From Nocardioides glacieisoli (GTDB lineage Bacteria; Actinomycetota; Actinomycetes; Propionibacteriales; Nocardioidaceae): a stretch of 64,000 nucleotides of DNA. The stretch spans positions 248,001-312,000 of the forward strand of contig NZ_SDWS01000003.1 in NCBI RefSeq assembly GCF_004137245.1, given 5' to 3'. Within the stretch, counting starts at the first letter, position 1; each line of letters opens with the position of its first letter. Both the position numbers and the translations under genes were made by a program. Below the pieces are notes generated by a model. It saw only the letters and a program-made list of their open reading frames with translations. It was not told the DNA's origin and made no database searches. Positions 23,993-33,255 of the stretch are shown in pieces.

Positions 23993-24618
23993 CGAGGCTC
24001 CTGCGGGTAGCGGCTGACGATCATCTCGGCGAGCAGGCGCAGCGCGCGCTCGACGGTGCGGCCGGGGGCGGCCGTCGGGTCGGGGTCGAGGGCGGAGAAC
24101 GCCAGCCCGTCGAGCATGTTGACGACGATGCTCAGCACGGCGGCGAGGTCGTCCGCGGGGAGCCTCGCCCCCCACAGCTCGGTGGCGACGACGAGCATCT
24201 GGGCCTGCAGCGACTCGCGCGCGGGCAGCATGGCCCCGCGCAGGTCGGCGTCGGCTCGGGCCGCGACGAGCAGCTCACGCCAGGTCTGGTTGGCAGGGGA
24301 GAGGACGACCTCGCGGAGGCGGCCGAGGACCACGACCACCTCGTCGACCGTGTCGACACCGGTGTCCACCGTGGTGCGGAAGTCCTCGACGTTGCGCTCC
24401 GCGACGTGCTCGGCGGTCGCGACCAGCAGCGCCTGCCGGGTGGGGAAGTGCCGGAACAGCGCTCCTTGGCTGACGCCTGCCTCCGTGCAGACCGCGGCGG
24501 TCGAGGTGGCGGCGTACCCCCGCTCGGCGAGGCAGCGCACGGTCGCGTCGAGGAGCGCGGTGATCGTCCCCTCGCGGCGCTCGGCCTGGGTACGCCGCTG
24601 GGCTGGGGTGACGGTCAC
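23989..24618 (-). CDS. TetR family transcriptional regulator
   Basis: A 209-residue repressor with an N-terminal helix-turn-helix (ITALLDATVRCLAERGYAATST, VCTEAGVSQGALFRHFPTRQALL, about 20-65) and a helical ligand domain. The GTG at 24616-24618 lies 6 bases after GAGACT. The 17-base palindrome at 24628-24644 overlaps the promoter, suggesting autoregulation. Its stop overlaps the start of the FAD-dehydrogenase gene (ATGA), so the pair is one operon. Confidence 0.9.
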   Translation of the reverse strand: MTVTPAQRRTQAERREGTITALLDATVRCLAERGYAATSTAAVCTEAGVSQGALFRHFPTRQALLVATAEHVAERNVEDFRTTVDTGVDTVDEVVVVLGRLREVVLSPANQTWRELLVAARADADLRGAMLPARESLQAQMLVVATELWGARLPADDLAAVLSIVVNMLDGLAFSALDPDPTAAPGRTVERALRLLAEMIVSRYPQEPR

Positions 24619-24627
24619 CCCACGAGT

Positions 24628-24644
24628 CTCACATAAAAAGTGAG
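24628..24644. promoter_or_regulatory. Putative TetR operator upstream of the TetR/FAD-dehydrogenase operon
   Basis: CTCAC-ATAAAAA-GTGAG is an inverted repeat with perfect 5-base arms and an AT-rich centre, unusual in this GC-rich region. It lies between 10 and 26 bases upstream of the TetR start codon, over the -10 region. No other copy was seen in the window. Confidence 0.55.
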
Positions 24645-24671
24645 TGCTCGCTATCTATCAGTCCCTGTTGC

Positions 24672-25319
24672 TCAGCTGACTGCCGTCGCGTCCGACTCCG
24701 ACACGGGACGGAAGTAGGTGGCTCGCACGAGGGCGTCGAAGAGCGAGAGCATGATGTTCTCGATCTCGCCCATCGGGGTCGAGAAGCGCACCATCACGAC
24801 CTGCTTCGTCTGTGGCACCGGGACCCAGTAGTCGGCCATCAGCCGCAGGGCCCCGGACTGCTTGACGGCAGGCTCGTCGGCGACCTCGATCGGCTGCACG
24901 CGGTGCGAGCGCAGCGCCGGGCCGCCCCCGCCCGACACCTCGGTGAGCGACGCGGCCAGCTCGGGGCTGGACTGCCGCAGGCTCTCGGAGAGGACGGCCA
25001 GGACGTGATCGGGCTCGGTGCCGATGGTCGGGCTCATCCGCAGGCGGGTGGGGGCGTAGACCACGAGGGTCACCGGCAAGGGTGAGCCCGGTGCGATCTC
25101 GGTCGAGAACATCATGCTGCGCGCCTCGGCCTCCTGTGCTGCCCGGACCGCCTGGCGGAGGTCGCGGCGCAGGTCGGCTCTCACGTGCGCCCGGTCGTCG
25201 GCGGCCCCGATCACGTCGCGTACGACGGCCTTGATCGACGTCTCGCTGTGCGCTCCACCACGCAGGTCGACGCTGTGCCAGGTGCCCGGGAGGCGGAAGT
25301 GCAGTCGGGGAATGCTCAC
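24672..25319 (-). CDS. Hypothetical protein, last gene of the type VII-like operon
   Basis: A 215-residue soluble protein with no signal peptide. It starts SIPRLHFRLPGTWHSVDLRGG and contains VTLVVYAPTRLRMSPTIG and YWVPVPQTKQVVMVRFSTPMGEIENIMLSLFDALV. The alternating hydrophobic strands toward the C-terminus suggest an alpha/beta protein of the kind found beside type VII secretion substrates, but I do not recognise a family with certainty. The GTG at 25317-25319 overlaps the stop of the lipoprotein gene (GTGA). It may be a chaperone or immunity-type partner; that is inference from position only. Confidence 0.6.
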   Translation of the reverse strand: MSIPRLHFRLPGTWHSVDLRGGAHSETSIKAVVRDVIGAADDRAHVRADLRRDLRQAVRAAQEAEARSMMFSTEIAPGSPLPVTLVVYAPTRLRMSPTIGTEPDHVLAVLSESLRQSSPELAASLTEVSGGGGPALRSHRVQPIEVADEPAVKQSGALRLMADYWVPVPQTKQVVMVRFSTPMGEIENIMLSLFDALVRATYFRPVSESDATAVS

Positions 25320-25786
25320 GCGGGCTTCTTCCACTCCCCGTAGCGCTTCTGCATCGCGATCATGCTGATTCCGCCCTCCCCGTAGGAATCGGAGAACGTC
25401 GGCGTCAGTTCCTTCGCGGCCGCCCGCAGGTCGACCGGTTCTTCCTCAGCGTCATCGGCAAACGCCATCAGGCTGATCCCGTTGGGCTCCCACGGAGCGC
25501 TGAGCCAGATCGCCTTCACGATCGCGTCGAGGTCCTCGGAGCTCATCGCGTCGGCGCCGTCCACCCGGAGCTCCATGGAGACCCCGTGCCCGAGCCCGTC
25601 CACCACCCGCTCGCTCTTCGTCACGCTCACCACGCGTGGGCTCGAGGCCTCGACCGCGTCGTTGATGCCACTCAGGTCCATGGTCTTCCCATCCTCGGGG
25701 GTCTCTTCTCTGGCGCACGCTGCCAAGGTCGCGGTGCCGAGCGCGAGCAAGGCTCCCCGACGGCTGATGAGGCGCATCGCGATCAC
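25316..25786 (-). CDS. Predicted lipoprotein, unknown function
   Basis: A 156-residue product starting at a GTG that overlaps the preceding stop (GTGA, 25783-25786). SRRGALLALGTATLAACA is a signal sequence with lipobox Cys (L-A-A-C). The mature part is acidic and short, with two alpha/beta-like segments (VVSVTKSERVVDGLGHGVSM and DLDAIVKAIWLSAPWEPNGI). An internal ATG three codons later would also preserve the signal. Its place directly after a hydrolase with toxin-like layout makes a surface immunity or accessory role possible, but no family is recognised. Confidence 0.65.
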   Translation of the reverse strand: MIAMRLISRRGALLALGTATLAACAREETPEDGKTMDLSGINDAVEASSPRVVSVTKSERVVDGLGHGVSMELRVDGADAMSSEDLDAIVKAIWLSAPWEPNGISLMAFADDAEEEPVDLRAAAKELTPTFSDSYGEGGISMIAMQKRYGEWKKPA

Positions 25787-27336
25787 TCCTGGAAGTGGTA
25801 GTACGACGGGACGCTCGGCAGCCCACCTGGCTGGGGGAAGTAACTGTTCAGCCCGGGGTGGTTCTGGTTGATCTGGGCGAGGTTGTTCTGGAGGGTCTGC
25901 GAGTAGGCCGTGGCGTTGTGGATATTTCCGACGTCGGTCGGGCCGCTCGCCGCGGACGAGGGCTCCGAGATCGTCGTCCAGTTGCTGCCGTGGTCGGGCG
26001 ATCCGTCACCGACCGCCGAGTCGAGTCGCGGGACCGGGTCGTAGTCGTGCTGGATGGAAACCACGTCGACCGAGTCGGGGATCGGCATGTGGTCGATCGG
26101 GGCACCCGAGACGATGATCGCGTCCACGCCTAGGTCGGAGTTGTACGCCGCCAGGTGGCCGGCCATGATCCCGCCCTGGCTGAACCCGACCAGCATCAGG
26201 TGGTCGGCGGGAGTGATGCCGGCCTGCTCGATCGCGGAGAGCACGGCGGCTTCGTACTGCGCCTGCAGCGCCGGGGTCATCACGAGGGCCAGGTTGGAGT
26301 CGAGGTCGTTGACCGCGCCCTGATCGCCGAACCGCGAGAGCCACTCCTGGGTGCTCGGCAGGGTGACGGTGTAGTACCACCCGTCGGGTCCGAGCACCTT
26401 GGTGACCTTGACGACCGACTCGTCCGAACCACCGAGGCCGTCGACCTCCTTGGTCCCTGTGAGCACGTTCGCGAGGGTGGGGTCCTCGTCGAGCGGGTGA
26501 TCGGGGGTGTAGGGAGTGACGGTCGGGTTGGGGCCTGTCACGTCGGAGTAGATGCTCCACGCGATGAAGGCAGCGAGCACCCCCACCACGACCACGGCCA
26601 GCACCAGCGAGACGCCGAGCGCGACAGCGATGACGACGATGACGGCCAGCAGGACCAGCACCTCGAGGATCGCCGTGATCGTGTCGGCCAGCTTCTGGAG
26701 GACGTCGACGATGGCCTCGAAGAAGCCGCCGATCCAGCCGGCGAGGCCCTCGAGGAAGTCGCCGAGGTCGTCGAAGAACTCGCCGACCTTGTCCCAGAAA
26801 CCCTCGTTGGTGTCGGCGATCGCGTCCTCGATCCGCCGGATCGCGTCCTCCGCCGCTTCGTTCATGTCGTCGCGGGCCTGGTCGATCTTGTCCTGGGCGT
26901 CGTCGACCGCGCCGTCGGCCCGGCCCAGCCTGCCGCGGGCGGACGAGAGGTTGTCGTCCTGGCTCGAGGTGTCGGCGCCGTCAACGGCGTTGTCGAGCGC
27001 GGACTGCGCCGCGTCGACCTCGTCGCGGGCGTTGGCCGCATCGGTCCGGGCGTCCGCGAGCTCCTCGGCCGCGGCCTCGGCCTTGAGGTGCGCGTCGGTG
27101 AGCTCGACGGCGTAGTCACGGATCGCCTTGGCGGTGCCGTCGTAGCGGCCATGGATCCGTTCGAGCTGGCCCCGCACGTCGTTCGCCAGGCTGTGCAGCG
27201 CCGCGACGGCCTTGGACTCGTCGTCGTCGACGATGCCGTCCAGGGAGTCGATGACGTCCTGGATCCGGTCGGAGGTGCGCAACAGCTCGGCGGCCCGGTC
27301 GGTCAGGGCGTCGGGGTTGCCTTCGAGGACGCTCAC
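25783..27336 (-). CDS. Large helical protein with membrane segment and C-terminal alpha/beta hydrolase domain
   Basis: A 517-residue protein in three parts. Residues 1-175 are long charged helices with coiled-coil character (AHLKAEAAAEELADARTDA and following). Residues about 180-265 are hydrophobic and include two adjacent membrane spans (ILEVLVLLAVIVVIAVALGV, LVLAVVVVGVLAAFIAW). Residues about 310-517 form an alpha/beta hydrolase: nucleophile elbow GFSQGG with Ser386, Asp431/Asp433 in HDYDPVP, and a candidate His473; the DPVP feature recalls PE-PPE/cutinase-like hydrolases of mycobacteria. It follows a WXG100-like gene with a GTGA overlap. A type VII-exported or membrane-anchored lipase/esterase is inferred. 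Confidence 0.7.
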   Translation of the reverse strand: MSVLEGNPDALTDRAAELLRTSDRIQDVIDSLDGIVDDDESKAVAALHSLANDVRGQLERIHGRYDGTAKAIRDYAVELTDAHLKAEAAAEELADARTDAANARDEVDAAQSALDNAVDGADTSSQDDNLSSARGRLGRADGAVDDAQDKIDQARDDMNEAAEDAIRRIEDAIADTNEGFWDKVGEFFDDLGDFLEGLAGWIGGFFEAIVDVLQKLADTITAILEVLVLLAVIVVIAVALGVSLVLAVVVVGVLAAFIAWSIYSDVTGPNPTVTPYTPDHPLDEDPTLANVLTGTKEVDGLGGSDESVVKVTKVLGPDGWYYTVTLPSTQEWLSRFGDQGAVNDLDSNLALVMTPALQAQYEAAVLSAIEQAGITPADHLMLVGFSQGGIMAGHLAAYNSDLGVDAIIVSGAPIDHMPIPDSVDVVSIQHDYDPVPRLDSAVGDGSPDHGSNWTTISEPSSAASGPTDVGNIHNATAYSQTLQNNLAQINQNHPGLNSYFPQPGGLPSVPSYYHFQE

Positions 27337-27608
27337 CTGGGGTTCGCCATCTTGTCGTCGAGGTCGATGAAGGTGTCGTGGATCGCCTGCATGAAGTCCG
27401 CCACGGACGCGAGTCCGTCGCGGAGCTCCTCGCGGGCCACGTCCCAGTCGTTGCCGAAGTCCTCGATCTTGTCGGCCAGTCCGTCGTGGCCGGTCAGCTC
27501 GCCGATGTCATCGGCGAACCCCTCGGCGTCGTCGAACTCGTTCTTGAGCGTGCGCGCCGTGCTCGCCGTCCGCGACAGACGGCCCAGGTCGATGTCGATG
27601 TCGGCCAT
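27333..27608 (-). CDS. WXG100-like (ESAT-6 type) small helical protein
   Basis: A 91-residue all-helical protein of the size of type VII secretion substrates. Two helices flank a central turn: SRTASTARTLKNEFDDAEGF then GLADKIEDFGNDWDVAREEL, with a Trp at the position of the WXG turn region (NDW in place of WXG), and DFMQAIHDTFIDLD at the end. Similar proteins precede large effector-like proteins in Streptomyces and Nocardioides. It is 2 bases downstream of a 54-residue gene and overlaps the large hydrolase gene (GTGA). Confidence 0.65.
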   Translation of the reverse strand: MADIDIDLGRLSRTASTARTLKNEFDDAEGFADDIGELTGHDGLADKIEDFGNDWDVAREELRDGLASVADFMQAIHDTFIDLDDKMANPR

Positions 27609-27610
27609 GG

Positions 27611-27775
27611 CTATGGCTCCTCGTCCGTTGGCGGTCGCAGGAGCGCTCCTACGGCCCGGTCGACCTCGCGGGTCTGGTGCCTCAGCGCGGCCAGCTCGGC
27701 CGCAGTTGGTGGCGCACCTTGGCGCACGCGTTCCATCGCCTCACGGACGGCGCCCCCCAGGGCCGATGCTGACAC
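27611..27775 (-). CDS. 54-residue leader gene of the type VII-like operon
   Basis: A small open frame starting GTG (27773-27775) and ending TAG, product SASALGGAVREAMERVRQG followed by an Ala/Leu-rich helix and a PPTDEEP tail. Support: TAGGTT (27783-27788, minus strand) lies exactly 7 bases before the GTG, matching the leaderless rule of the window, and the next gene starts 2 bases after its stop. Predicted to be helical and soluble; no family recognised. It may be a small partner of the WXG100-like protein. Confidence 0.6.
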   Translation of the reverse strand: MSASALGGAVREAMERVRQGAPPTAAELAALRHQTREVDRAVGALLRPPTDEEP

Positions 27776-27836
27776 GGTGCACAACCTAGTTGGGCTTGAC
27801 GCACTCGGACAACGAACCCCGACATCAGGCGCTGGG

Positions 27837-29627
27837 TCAGTCCTTGATCTCGCAGATCACGGCGCCGTTGGTGACGGTCGCGCCGACCTCGGCCTGGAGG
27901 CCGGTGACGGTGCCGGCCTTGTGGGCCTTGAGCGGCTGCTCCATCTTCATCGCCTCCATGACGACGATGACGTCGCCCTCGGCGACCTCGGCGCCGTCGG
28001 TGACGGAGACCTTGACGATGGTGCCCTGCATGGGGGAGGTGACCGAGTCGCCCGACGCGGCCGCCCCGGCCTTCTTGGTGGAGCGCTTCGCCTTCTTCGC
28101 GCCACCTCCGGCACCGCCGCCGACGGACAGCCCGCCGAGCCCGGCCGGCAGCACGACCTCAAGGCGCTTGCCGCCGACCTCGACGGTGACCTTCTGCCGC
28201 TCACCGGCCTCCTCGGCCTCCGCGGAGTCGCCGGACCAGGGCTCGATCTGGTTGTCGAACTCGGTCTCGATCCACTGCGTGTAGACGCTGAACTCGCCGC
28301 TCTCCCCATCCTTGGCGGACGGCGTCGACGAGCCGACGAAGGCCGGGTCGGAGACGACCGCGCGGTGGAAGGGGATGACCGTCGGCATGCCGTCGACGAC
28401 GAACTCGTCGAGGGCCCGGCGCGAGCGCTCGAGCGCCTGCGTGCGCGTCGTACCGGTGACGATGAGCTTGGCGATGAGGGAGTCGAACGAGCCCGGGATG
28501 GTCTCGCCGTTCTCGTAGCCGCCATCGAGACGGACACCAGGGCCGGACGGCGGGCTCCAGGCCGACAGGGTGCCGGGCGCGGGCATGAAGTTGCGCCCGC
28601 CGTCCTCGGCGTTGATGCGGTACTCGATCGAGTGGCCGCGGATCTCCGGGTCGCCGTAGCCGAGCTCCTCGCCGGCGGCGATGCGGAACATCTCGCGGAC
28701 CAGGTCGATGCCGGTGACCTCCTCGGACACGCAGTGCTCGACCTGGAGGCGGGTGTTGACCTCGAGGAACGAGATCGTGCCGTCCTGCGCGACGAGGAAC
28801 TCGCAGGTGCCGGCGCCGTAGTAGCCGGCCTCGGTGAGGATCCGCTTCGACGACTCGTAGAGCTCGCTGACCTGGTCGTCGGTGAGGAACGGCGCGGGCG
28901 CCTCCTCGACGAGCTTCTGGTTGCGGCGCTGCAGCGAGCAGTCGCGGGTGCTCACGACGACGACGTTGCCGTGCTGGTCGGCCAGGCACTGGGTCTCGAC
29001 GTGGCGCGGCTTGTCGAGGAACTTCTCGACCAGGCACTCGCCGCGCCCGAAGGCGGTGACCGCCTCACGGACCGCGGACTCGTAGGCGTCGGGGATCTCC
29101 TCGATCGTGCGGGCGACCTTGAGGCCGCGCCCGCCGCCGCCGAAGACGGCCTTGATCGCGACCGGGAGGCCGTTGGCCTCGGCGAACGCAACGACCTCGT
29201 CGGCATCCTTGACCGGGTCCTTGGTGCCCGGGGCCAGCGGAGCGTTGGCGCGGTCGGCGATGTGCTTGGCCTTGGCCTTGTCGCCGAGCGCCTCGATCGC
29301 CGCCGGCGGGGGACCGATCCAGATCAGCCCGGCGTCGATGACGGCCTGGGCGAAGTCGGCGTTCTCGGCCAGGAAGCCGTAGCCGGGGTGCACCGAGTCG
29401 GCGCCGGTGTCGGCGGCGACCTTGATGATCTTGGCGATGTCGAGGTAGGAGTCGGCAGGCGTCGCGCCGCCGAGCGAGTGGGCCTCGTCGGCGAGGCGGA
29501 CGAAGAGCGCGTCGCGGTCGGGCTCCGCGTACACCGCGACGGAGCCGATGCCGGCGTCCTTGCAGGCGCGGATGACACGGACGGCGATCTCGCCACGGTT
29601 GGCGATCAGGACCTTCTTCAAGCTCAC
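27837..29627 (-). CDS. accA: Acetyl/propionyl-CoA carboxylase alpha chain (biotin carboxylase + biotin carrier)
   Basis: A 596-residue biotinylated alpha subunit of actinobacterial acyl-CoA carboxylases, supplying carboxybiotin to AccD-type beta subunits such as the one at 50210-51817. Biotin carboxylase: [53 protein letters not shown] Gly/Lys/Ala-rich linker (about 500-525) leads to the carrier domain with [11 protein letters not shown], the biotin lysine. The GTG at 29625-29627 follows CAGGAG by 8 bases. A TAGCCT -10 (29690-29695) overlaps the stop of the upstream adenylation gene, so it probably has its own promoter. Confidence 0.93.
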   Translation of the reverse strand: MSLKKVLIANRGEIAVRVIRACKDAGIGSVAVYAEPDRDALFVRLADEAHSLGGATPADSYLDIAKIIKVAADTGADSVHPGYGFLAENADFAQAVIDAGLIWIGPPPAAIEALGDKAKAKHIADRANAPLAPGTKDPVKDADEVVAFAEANGLPVAIKAVFGGGGRGLKVARTIEEIPDAYESAVREAVTAFGRGECLVEKFLDKPRHVETQCLADQHGNVVVVSTRDCSLQRRNQKLVEEAPAPFLTDDQVSELYESSKRILTEAGYYGAGTCEFLVAQDGTISFLEVNTRLQVEHCVSEEVTGIDLVREMFRIAAGEELGYGDPEIRGHSIEYRINAEDGGRNFMPAPGTLSAWSPPSGPGVRLDGGYENGETIPGSFDSLIAKLIVTGTTRTQALERSRRALDEFVVDGMPTVIPFHRAVVSDPAFVGSSTPSAKDGESGEFSVYTQWIETEFDNQIEPWSGDSAEAEEAGERQKVTVEVGGKRLEVVLPAGLGGLSVGGGAGGGAKKAKRSTKKAGAAASGDSVTSPMQGTIVKVSVTDGAEVAEGDVIVVMEAMKMEQPLKAHKAGTVTGLQAEVGATVTNGAVICEIKD

Positions 29628-29692
29628 GCGGGACTCCTGGGTCGGGCGAGGGTGGCCATGTGCGCTGGCCGGGAAAAGCACCGCTCGGCAGG

Positions 29693-32221
29693 CTACCGCG
29701 ACCCGAGCACGGCGCGACCGACAGCCTTGTGCAGAGGCCGTACGACGCGTCCGTAGGCGATGCCGACGACCAGCGAGGCGGCCAGCGCGAGCCACGGGTG
29801 GCCGGCGTCCTCGAGCGGCGGGTAGACCTGCCAGTGGGTGAGGTAGATGAAGAGGCTGGCGCCGGCCAGGACGCCGGCCGTGCGGGCCAGCCACGCGGGG
29901 ACCGGGACGTGCGGCAGCCACAGCATGAGCAGGAAGCCGCCGAGCACGATCACCTCACGGTGCACCTGCCCGAAGAAGCCGACGAGCAGCACGGCAGCGA
30001 GCGCGGAGACGATCAGCCGGCGACGGGTGGTGTCGGCGCGGGCGCCGAGCCAGCCGAGGACGAAGACGAAGGCGACCACGAGGGTCGTGTAGCGCTGGGT
30101 GGGACCGGCACGCAGGCCGACGTCGGCGAAGCGGGCCGCGGCGGTGACGGCGAGCACCGCGAGCGCGAAGCGGAACGGCGTACGACGCTCGAGGTCGTGC
30201 AGGCGCGGCAGGCAGGTGAGCGCGAGGGCCGCTGCCGTGATCCACACCAGTGACTCCAGGAACCACAGCTGCCACTGGTCGTCCCACTCGGAGCTGTTGA
30301 GGAGCTCGCGGACGAACAGGGCGGTGGTCAGGTCGTAGCTGCCGAGCGCGAGCGCGACGGCGCCGACCCACAGGACGGAGGGGGCGATCAGCTGGGCGAG
30401 CCCGGACAGGCCGTGGCGCAGTCGGGTGCGGGCGTCGCCGGCGGCGGAGAGCTGGAAGCGCGCGAAGTTGAACCCGGCCAGGGCGAGGAGCAGGTGGGCG
30501 CCGCCCTCGAGCGCGACCAGGTCGACGTGGCTGGCCACGACGAAGAGGATCGCGAGTGCGCGGAGGGCGACGGTGGTGTCGAGGCGGGCCCAGCGGCGGA
30601 CCGGCTCGGCGTCGGTCACGGTTCCCGCGGCCGCTAGGCGCTCGAGCTCGCCGATGCTGCGGGTGTGCCAGCCGACGGGCAGGGCTCCGCCGAAGGCCCC
30701 GCCGAGTCGCGTGGCGAGCTCGACGTAGGAGAGCGAGTCGCCGCCGAGGTCGACGAAGGAGTCGGTGTCGCGGGCGTCGGGGCGGCCGAGCACCCGGACG
30801 TACGCCGCCCGGACGGAGCGGTCGACGTCGGTCGTCGGCTCCTCGGCCCGGCGGGCGAGGTCGCCCAGGCCGGCGTAGTCGACCTTGCCGCTGCCGGTGA
30901 GCGGCACCTGGGGCAGGACGGTGACCTGGACGACGTGGTCGGGGACGCCGCAGTGGCTGGTCGTGAGTGCGCGAGCCGCGGCACTGCCGCGACCGGAGGT
31001 CAGGAAGACGTGGACGCTGCGGTCGGTCGCGACGACGCGGGCGCGTGGGTCGACCTCCCCCTGGAGCCGGCGCTCGAGGCTGTCGAGGTCGAGGCGCAGG
31101 CCGAAGACCTTGCCGCGGCGGCTCAGCCGTCCGACGACCTCGAAGAGCCCGTCGACCTCGCGGGCGAGGTCGCCCGTGCGCAGCTCGTCGGTGTCGCGCG
31201 GCCGGGCGAGGTCGTCGGGCGACTCTGCGTAGCCGAGCATGACGTTCGGGCCGGAGTAGACGAGCTCGCCCACCCCGGCCCTCCCGTCCACACCCTCGTC
31301 GAGGCGTAGCCGTCCCCCCGGAATGGCCACGCCGATCGCCGCGGGGTGGTCTGTGGTGAGGTGCGGCGGGAGGTAGGCCATCCGCGCCGTCGCCTCGGTC
31401 GCGCCGTACATCACGACGAGGTCCCAGCCGTGGTCGCTGCCGAAGCGGCTCCAGCGGCGTACGTCATCAGGGTCGAGCCGCCCGCCGGCCTGGGTGACCT
31501 GGCGCAGGGTCGGCACCTCGCGGGCCTCGAACCCGCTGGCCGTGAGCAGGTCGAAGGTGTGCGGGACCGCGGCGAGCGTCGTCGCGCCGGTGCGCGCGAA
31601 CAGGTCCCAGAAGCACTCGTCGACGACGCTGAGGTCGGTCAGCGCGACGCTCGCGCCGGCCACGAGGTGCGAGTGCAGCACCGAGAGGCCGTAGCAGTAG
31701 TGCAGCGGCAGCGCGGTGATCGCGCGGTCGGCCGGCGTGAGCGCGAGGTAGTCGGCGATGGCCGCGGCGTTGCTGGCGACGTTGTCGCGCGAGAGCCGGA
31801 CGAGCTTGGGCGAACCGGTCGTGCCCGAGGTGCTGAGCAGGAGCGCCAGGTCGGGGTGGAGGTCGTGCGCACTCGCCGGACGGCGTACGTCGTCGGGCTC
31901 GTCGACGAGGCACACGATGTCCGGGTCGTAGGCCGCGACGATCGCCTCCCGCTGCGCCGCGCGGCCGTCGGGGACGACCAGGGCGACGTGGCCGTGCTGC
32001 AGGGCGGCGAGGTAGGCGACGAGGGAGTCGAGGTCGTTGGCGCCCTCGACCAGCACGAGGCGGCGCTCCGGCCCCCACGTGCGAGCGCGGTCGGCGACCC
32101 GGCGCTCGAGGTCGGCGTGGCTGAGCGTCCGGTCGCCGGCGAGCACGGCGGGCGCGTCGCCGAACCGGGCGTGGTCGAGGACGGGCGACGTCACGGTCGT
32201 CCGGTGCGGGGTGAGGGTCAC
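29693..32221 (-). CDS. Adenylation - carrier protein - acyltransferase 3 fusion
   Basis: An 842-residue single chain with three parts. Adenylation domain (about 1-455): TSGTTGSPK (131-139), YGATE (272-276), RTGD (348-351), catalytic Lys446 in LTGSGK. Carrier domain (about 462-535): [12 protein letters not shown] with Ser496 for phosphopantetheine. Membrane part (about 548-842): about eight to ten helices beginning [16 protein letters not shown] with His565, as in acyltransferase 3 proteins. The chain could activate a small acid, load it on the carrier and pass it to a membrane or surface acceptor, like DltA-DltC-DltB in one polypeptide. Its GTG overlaps the stop of the iron ABC ATPase gene (GTGA). 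Confidence 0.8.
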   Translation of the reverse strand: MTLTPHRTTVTSPVLDHARFGDAPAVLAGDRTLSHADLERRVADRARTWGPERRLVLVEGANDLDSLVAYLAALQHGHVALVVPDGRAAQREAIVAAYDPDIVCLVDEPDDVRRPASAHDLHPDLALLLSTSGTTGSPKLVRLSRDNVASNAAAIADYLALTPADRAITALPLHYCYGLSVLHSHLVAGASVALTDLSVVDECFWDLFARTGATTLAAVPHTFDLLTASGFEAREVPTLRQVTQAGGRLDPDDVRRWSRFGSDHGWDLVVMYGATEATARMAYLPPHLTTDHPAAIGVAIPGGRLRLDEGVDGRAGVGELVYSGPNVMLGYAESPDDLARPRDTDELRTGDLAREVDGLFEVVGRLSRRGKVFGLRLDLDSLERRLQGEVDPRARVVATDRSVHVFLTSGRGSAAARALTTSHCGVPDHVVQVTVLPQVPLTGSGKVDYAGLGDLARRAEEPTTDVDRSVRAAYVRVLGRPDARDTDSFVDLGGDSLSYVELATRLGGAFGGALPVGWHTRSIGELERLAAAGTVTDAEPVRRWARLDTTVALRALAILFVVASHVDLVALEGGAHLLLALAGFNFARFQLSAAGDARTRLRHGLSGLAQLIAPSVLWVGAVALALGSYDLTTALFVRELLNSSEWDDQWQLWFLESLVWITAAALALTCLPRLHDLERRTPFRFALAVLAVTAAARFADVGLRAGPTQRYTTLVVAFVFVLGWLGARADTTRRRLIVSALAAVLLVGFFGQVHREVIVLGGFLLMLWLPHVPVPAWLARTAGVLAGASLFIYLTHWQVYPPLEDAGHPWLALAASLVVGIAYGRVVRPLHKAVGRAVLGSR

Positions 32222-33255
32222 GGCGCCGCCGGTCGGTAGGCGCGGACCAGGCCCGTCACCCGCAGGTGCACGGTGTCGCCGGGGCTCGGGTGGCGGACGC
32301 CGGACATCCGCGACAGGACCGGCGTGCCGTCGTCGAGGCGCACCTGCACCGCGCAGTCGTGGCCGTAGTAGCTGACCTCGTCGACGGTCCCGCGGACGCC
32401 CTCGTCGTGGGACAGGTCGACGTAGACCTGCTCGGGCCGGATCATCAGCGAGACCTCGCCCTCGGCGGCCTCGGTGAGCACCACCTCGCCGAGCGCGCAG
32501 CGCGCGTGCGCGCCGGACGCGGTGCCGGGCAGGACGACCGCGCGGCCGACGAACGCGGCGACCTCGGGGTCGCTCGGCGAGAGGTAGACCTGGCTCGGCG
32601 TGGCCGACTGGACGAGGCGTCCGGCGCGCATCACCGCCACCTCGTCGGCCAGGGAGAGGGCCTCGTTCTGGTCGTGCGTGACGAGCACCGCGGTGGTGTT
32701 GCTGGCCTCGAGGGCACGGCGTACGGCCCGCGACGTGCTGCCACGCAAGCTCGCGTCGAGCGAGGAGAACGGCTCGTCGAGCAGGACGAGCGCCGGCTGC
32801 GGTGCGAGCGAGCGCGCCAGGGCCACCCGCTGCTGCTGGCCGCCGGACAGCTCGTCGGGCCGGCGGTGGCGGAAGTCGGCGGGCAGCTCGACGAGGTCGA
32901 GCATCTCGGCCACCCGGTCGGAGCCGCGGGCGCCCTTGCCCAGGCCGAACGCGATGTTGGCCGCCACGTCGAGGTGCGGGAACAGCGCGCCCTCCTGCGG
33001 CACGTAGCCGACGCGGCGCGTCTGCGGCGGCATCGGGCGTACGCCGTCCCCGGCCACGACCGTGTCACCGAAGGCGATGCTGCCCGACTCGGGCGCGAGG
33101 AAGCCGGCGACCAGGCGCAGCAGCGTGGTCTTGCCGCAGCCCGAGGGGCCGAGCACGGTCGTGAAGCACCCGTGCGGCACGTGGAGGGTGACGTCGTCGA
33201 CCGCGACGGTCGCGCCGTAGCGCTTCGTCACGCCGGTGATGGTCAGCGAGCTCAT
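32218..33255 (-). CDS. Iron(III) ABC transporter ATP-binding protein (FbpC-like)
   Basis: A 345-residue ATPase energising import of ferric iron. Walker A GPSGCGKTTLLRL, Q-loop YVPQEGALFPHLDV, signature LSGGQQQRVALARSL, Walker B LVLLDEPFSSLDASLRG, and H-loop LVTHDQNEAL are all present. A C-terminal TOBE-type regulatory domain follows (MIRPEQVYVD, VSYYGHDCAVQVRL). The ATG overlaps the permease stop (ATGA) and its own stop overlaps the adenylation-fusion gene (GTGA), placing all four genes in one coupled operon. Confidence 0.92.
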   Translation of the reverse strand: MSSLTITGVTKRYGATVAVDDVTLHVPHGCFTTVLGPSGCGKTTLLRLVAGFLAPESGSIAFGDTVVAGDGVRPMPPQTRRVGYVPQEGALFPHLDVAANIAFGLGKGARGSDRVAEMLDLVELPADFRHRRPDELSGGQQQRVALARSLAPQPALVLLDEPFSSLDASLRGSTSRAVRRALEASNTTAVLVTHDQNEALSLADEVAVMRAGRLVQSATPSQVYLSPSDPEVAAFVGRAVVLPGTASGAHARCALGEVVLTEAAEGEVSLMIRPEQVYVDLSHDEGVRGTVDEVSYYGHDCAVQVRLDDGTPVLSRMSGVRHPSPGDTVHLRVTGLVRAYRPAAP

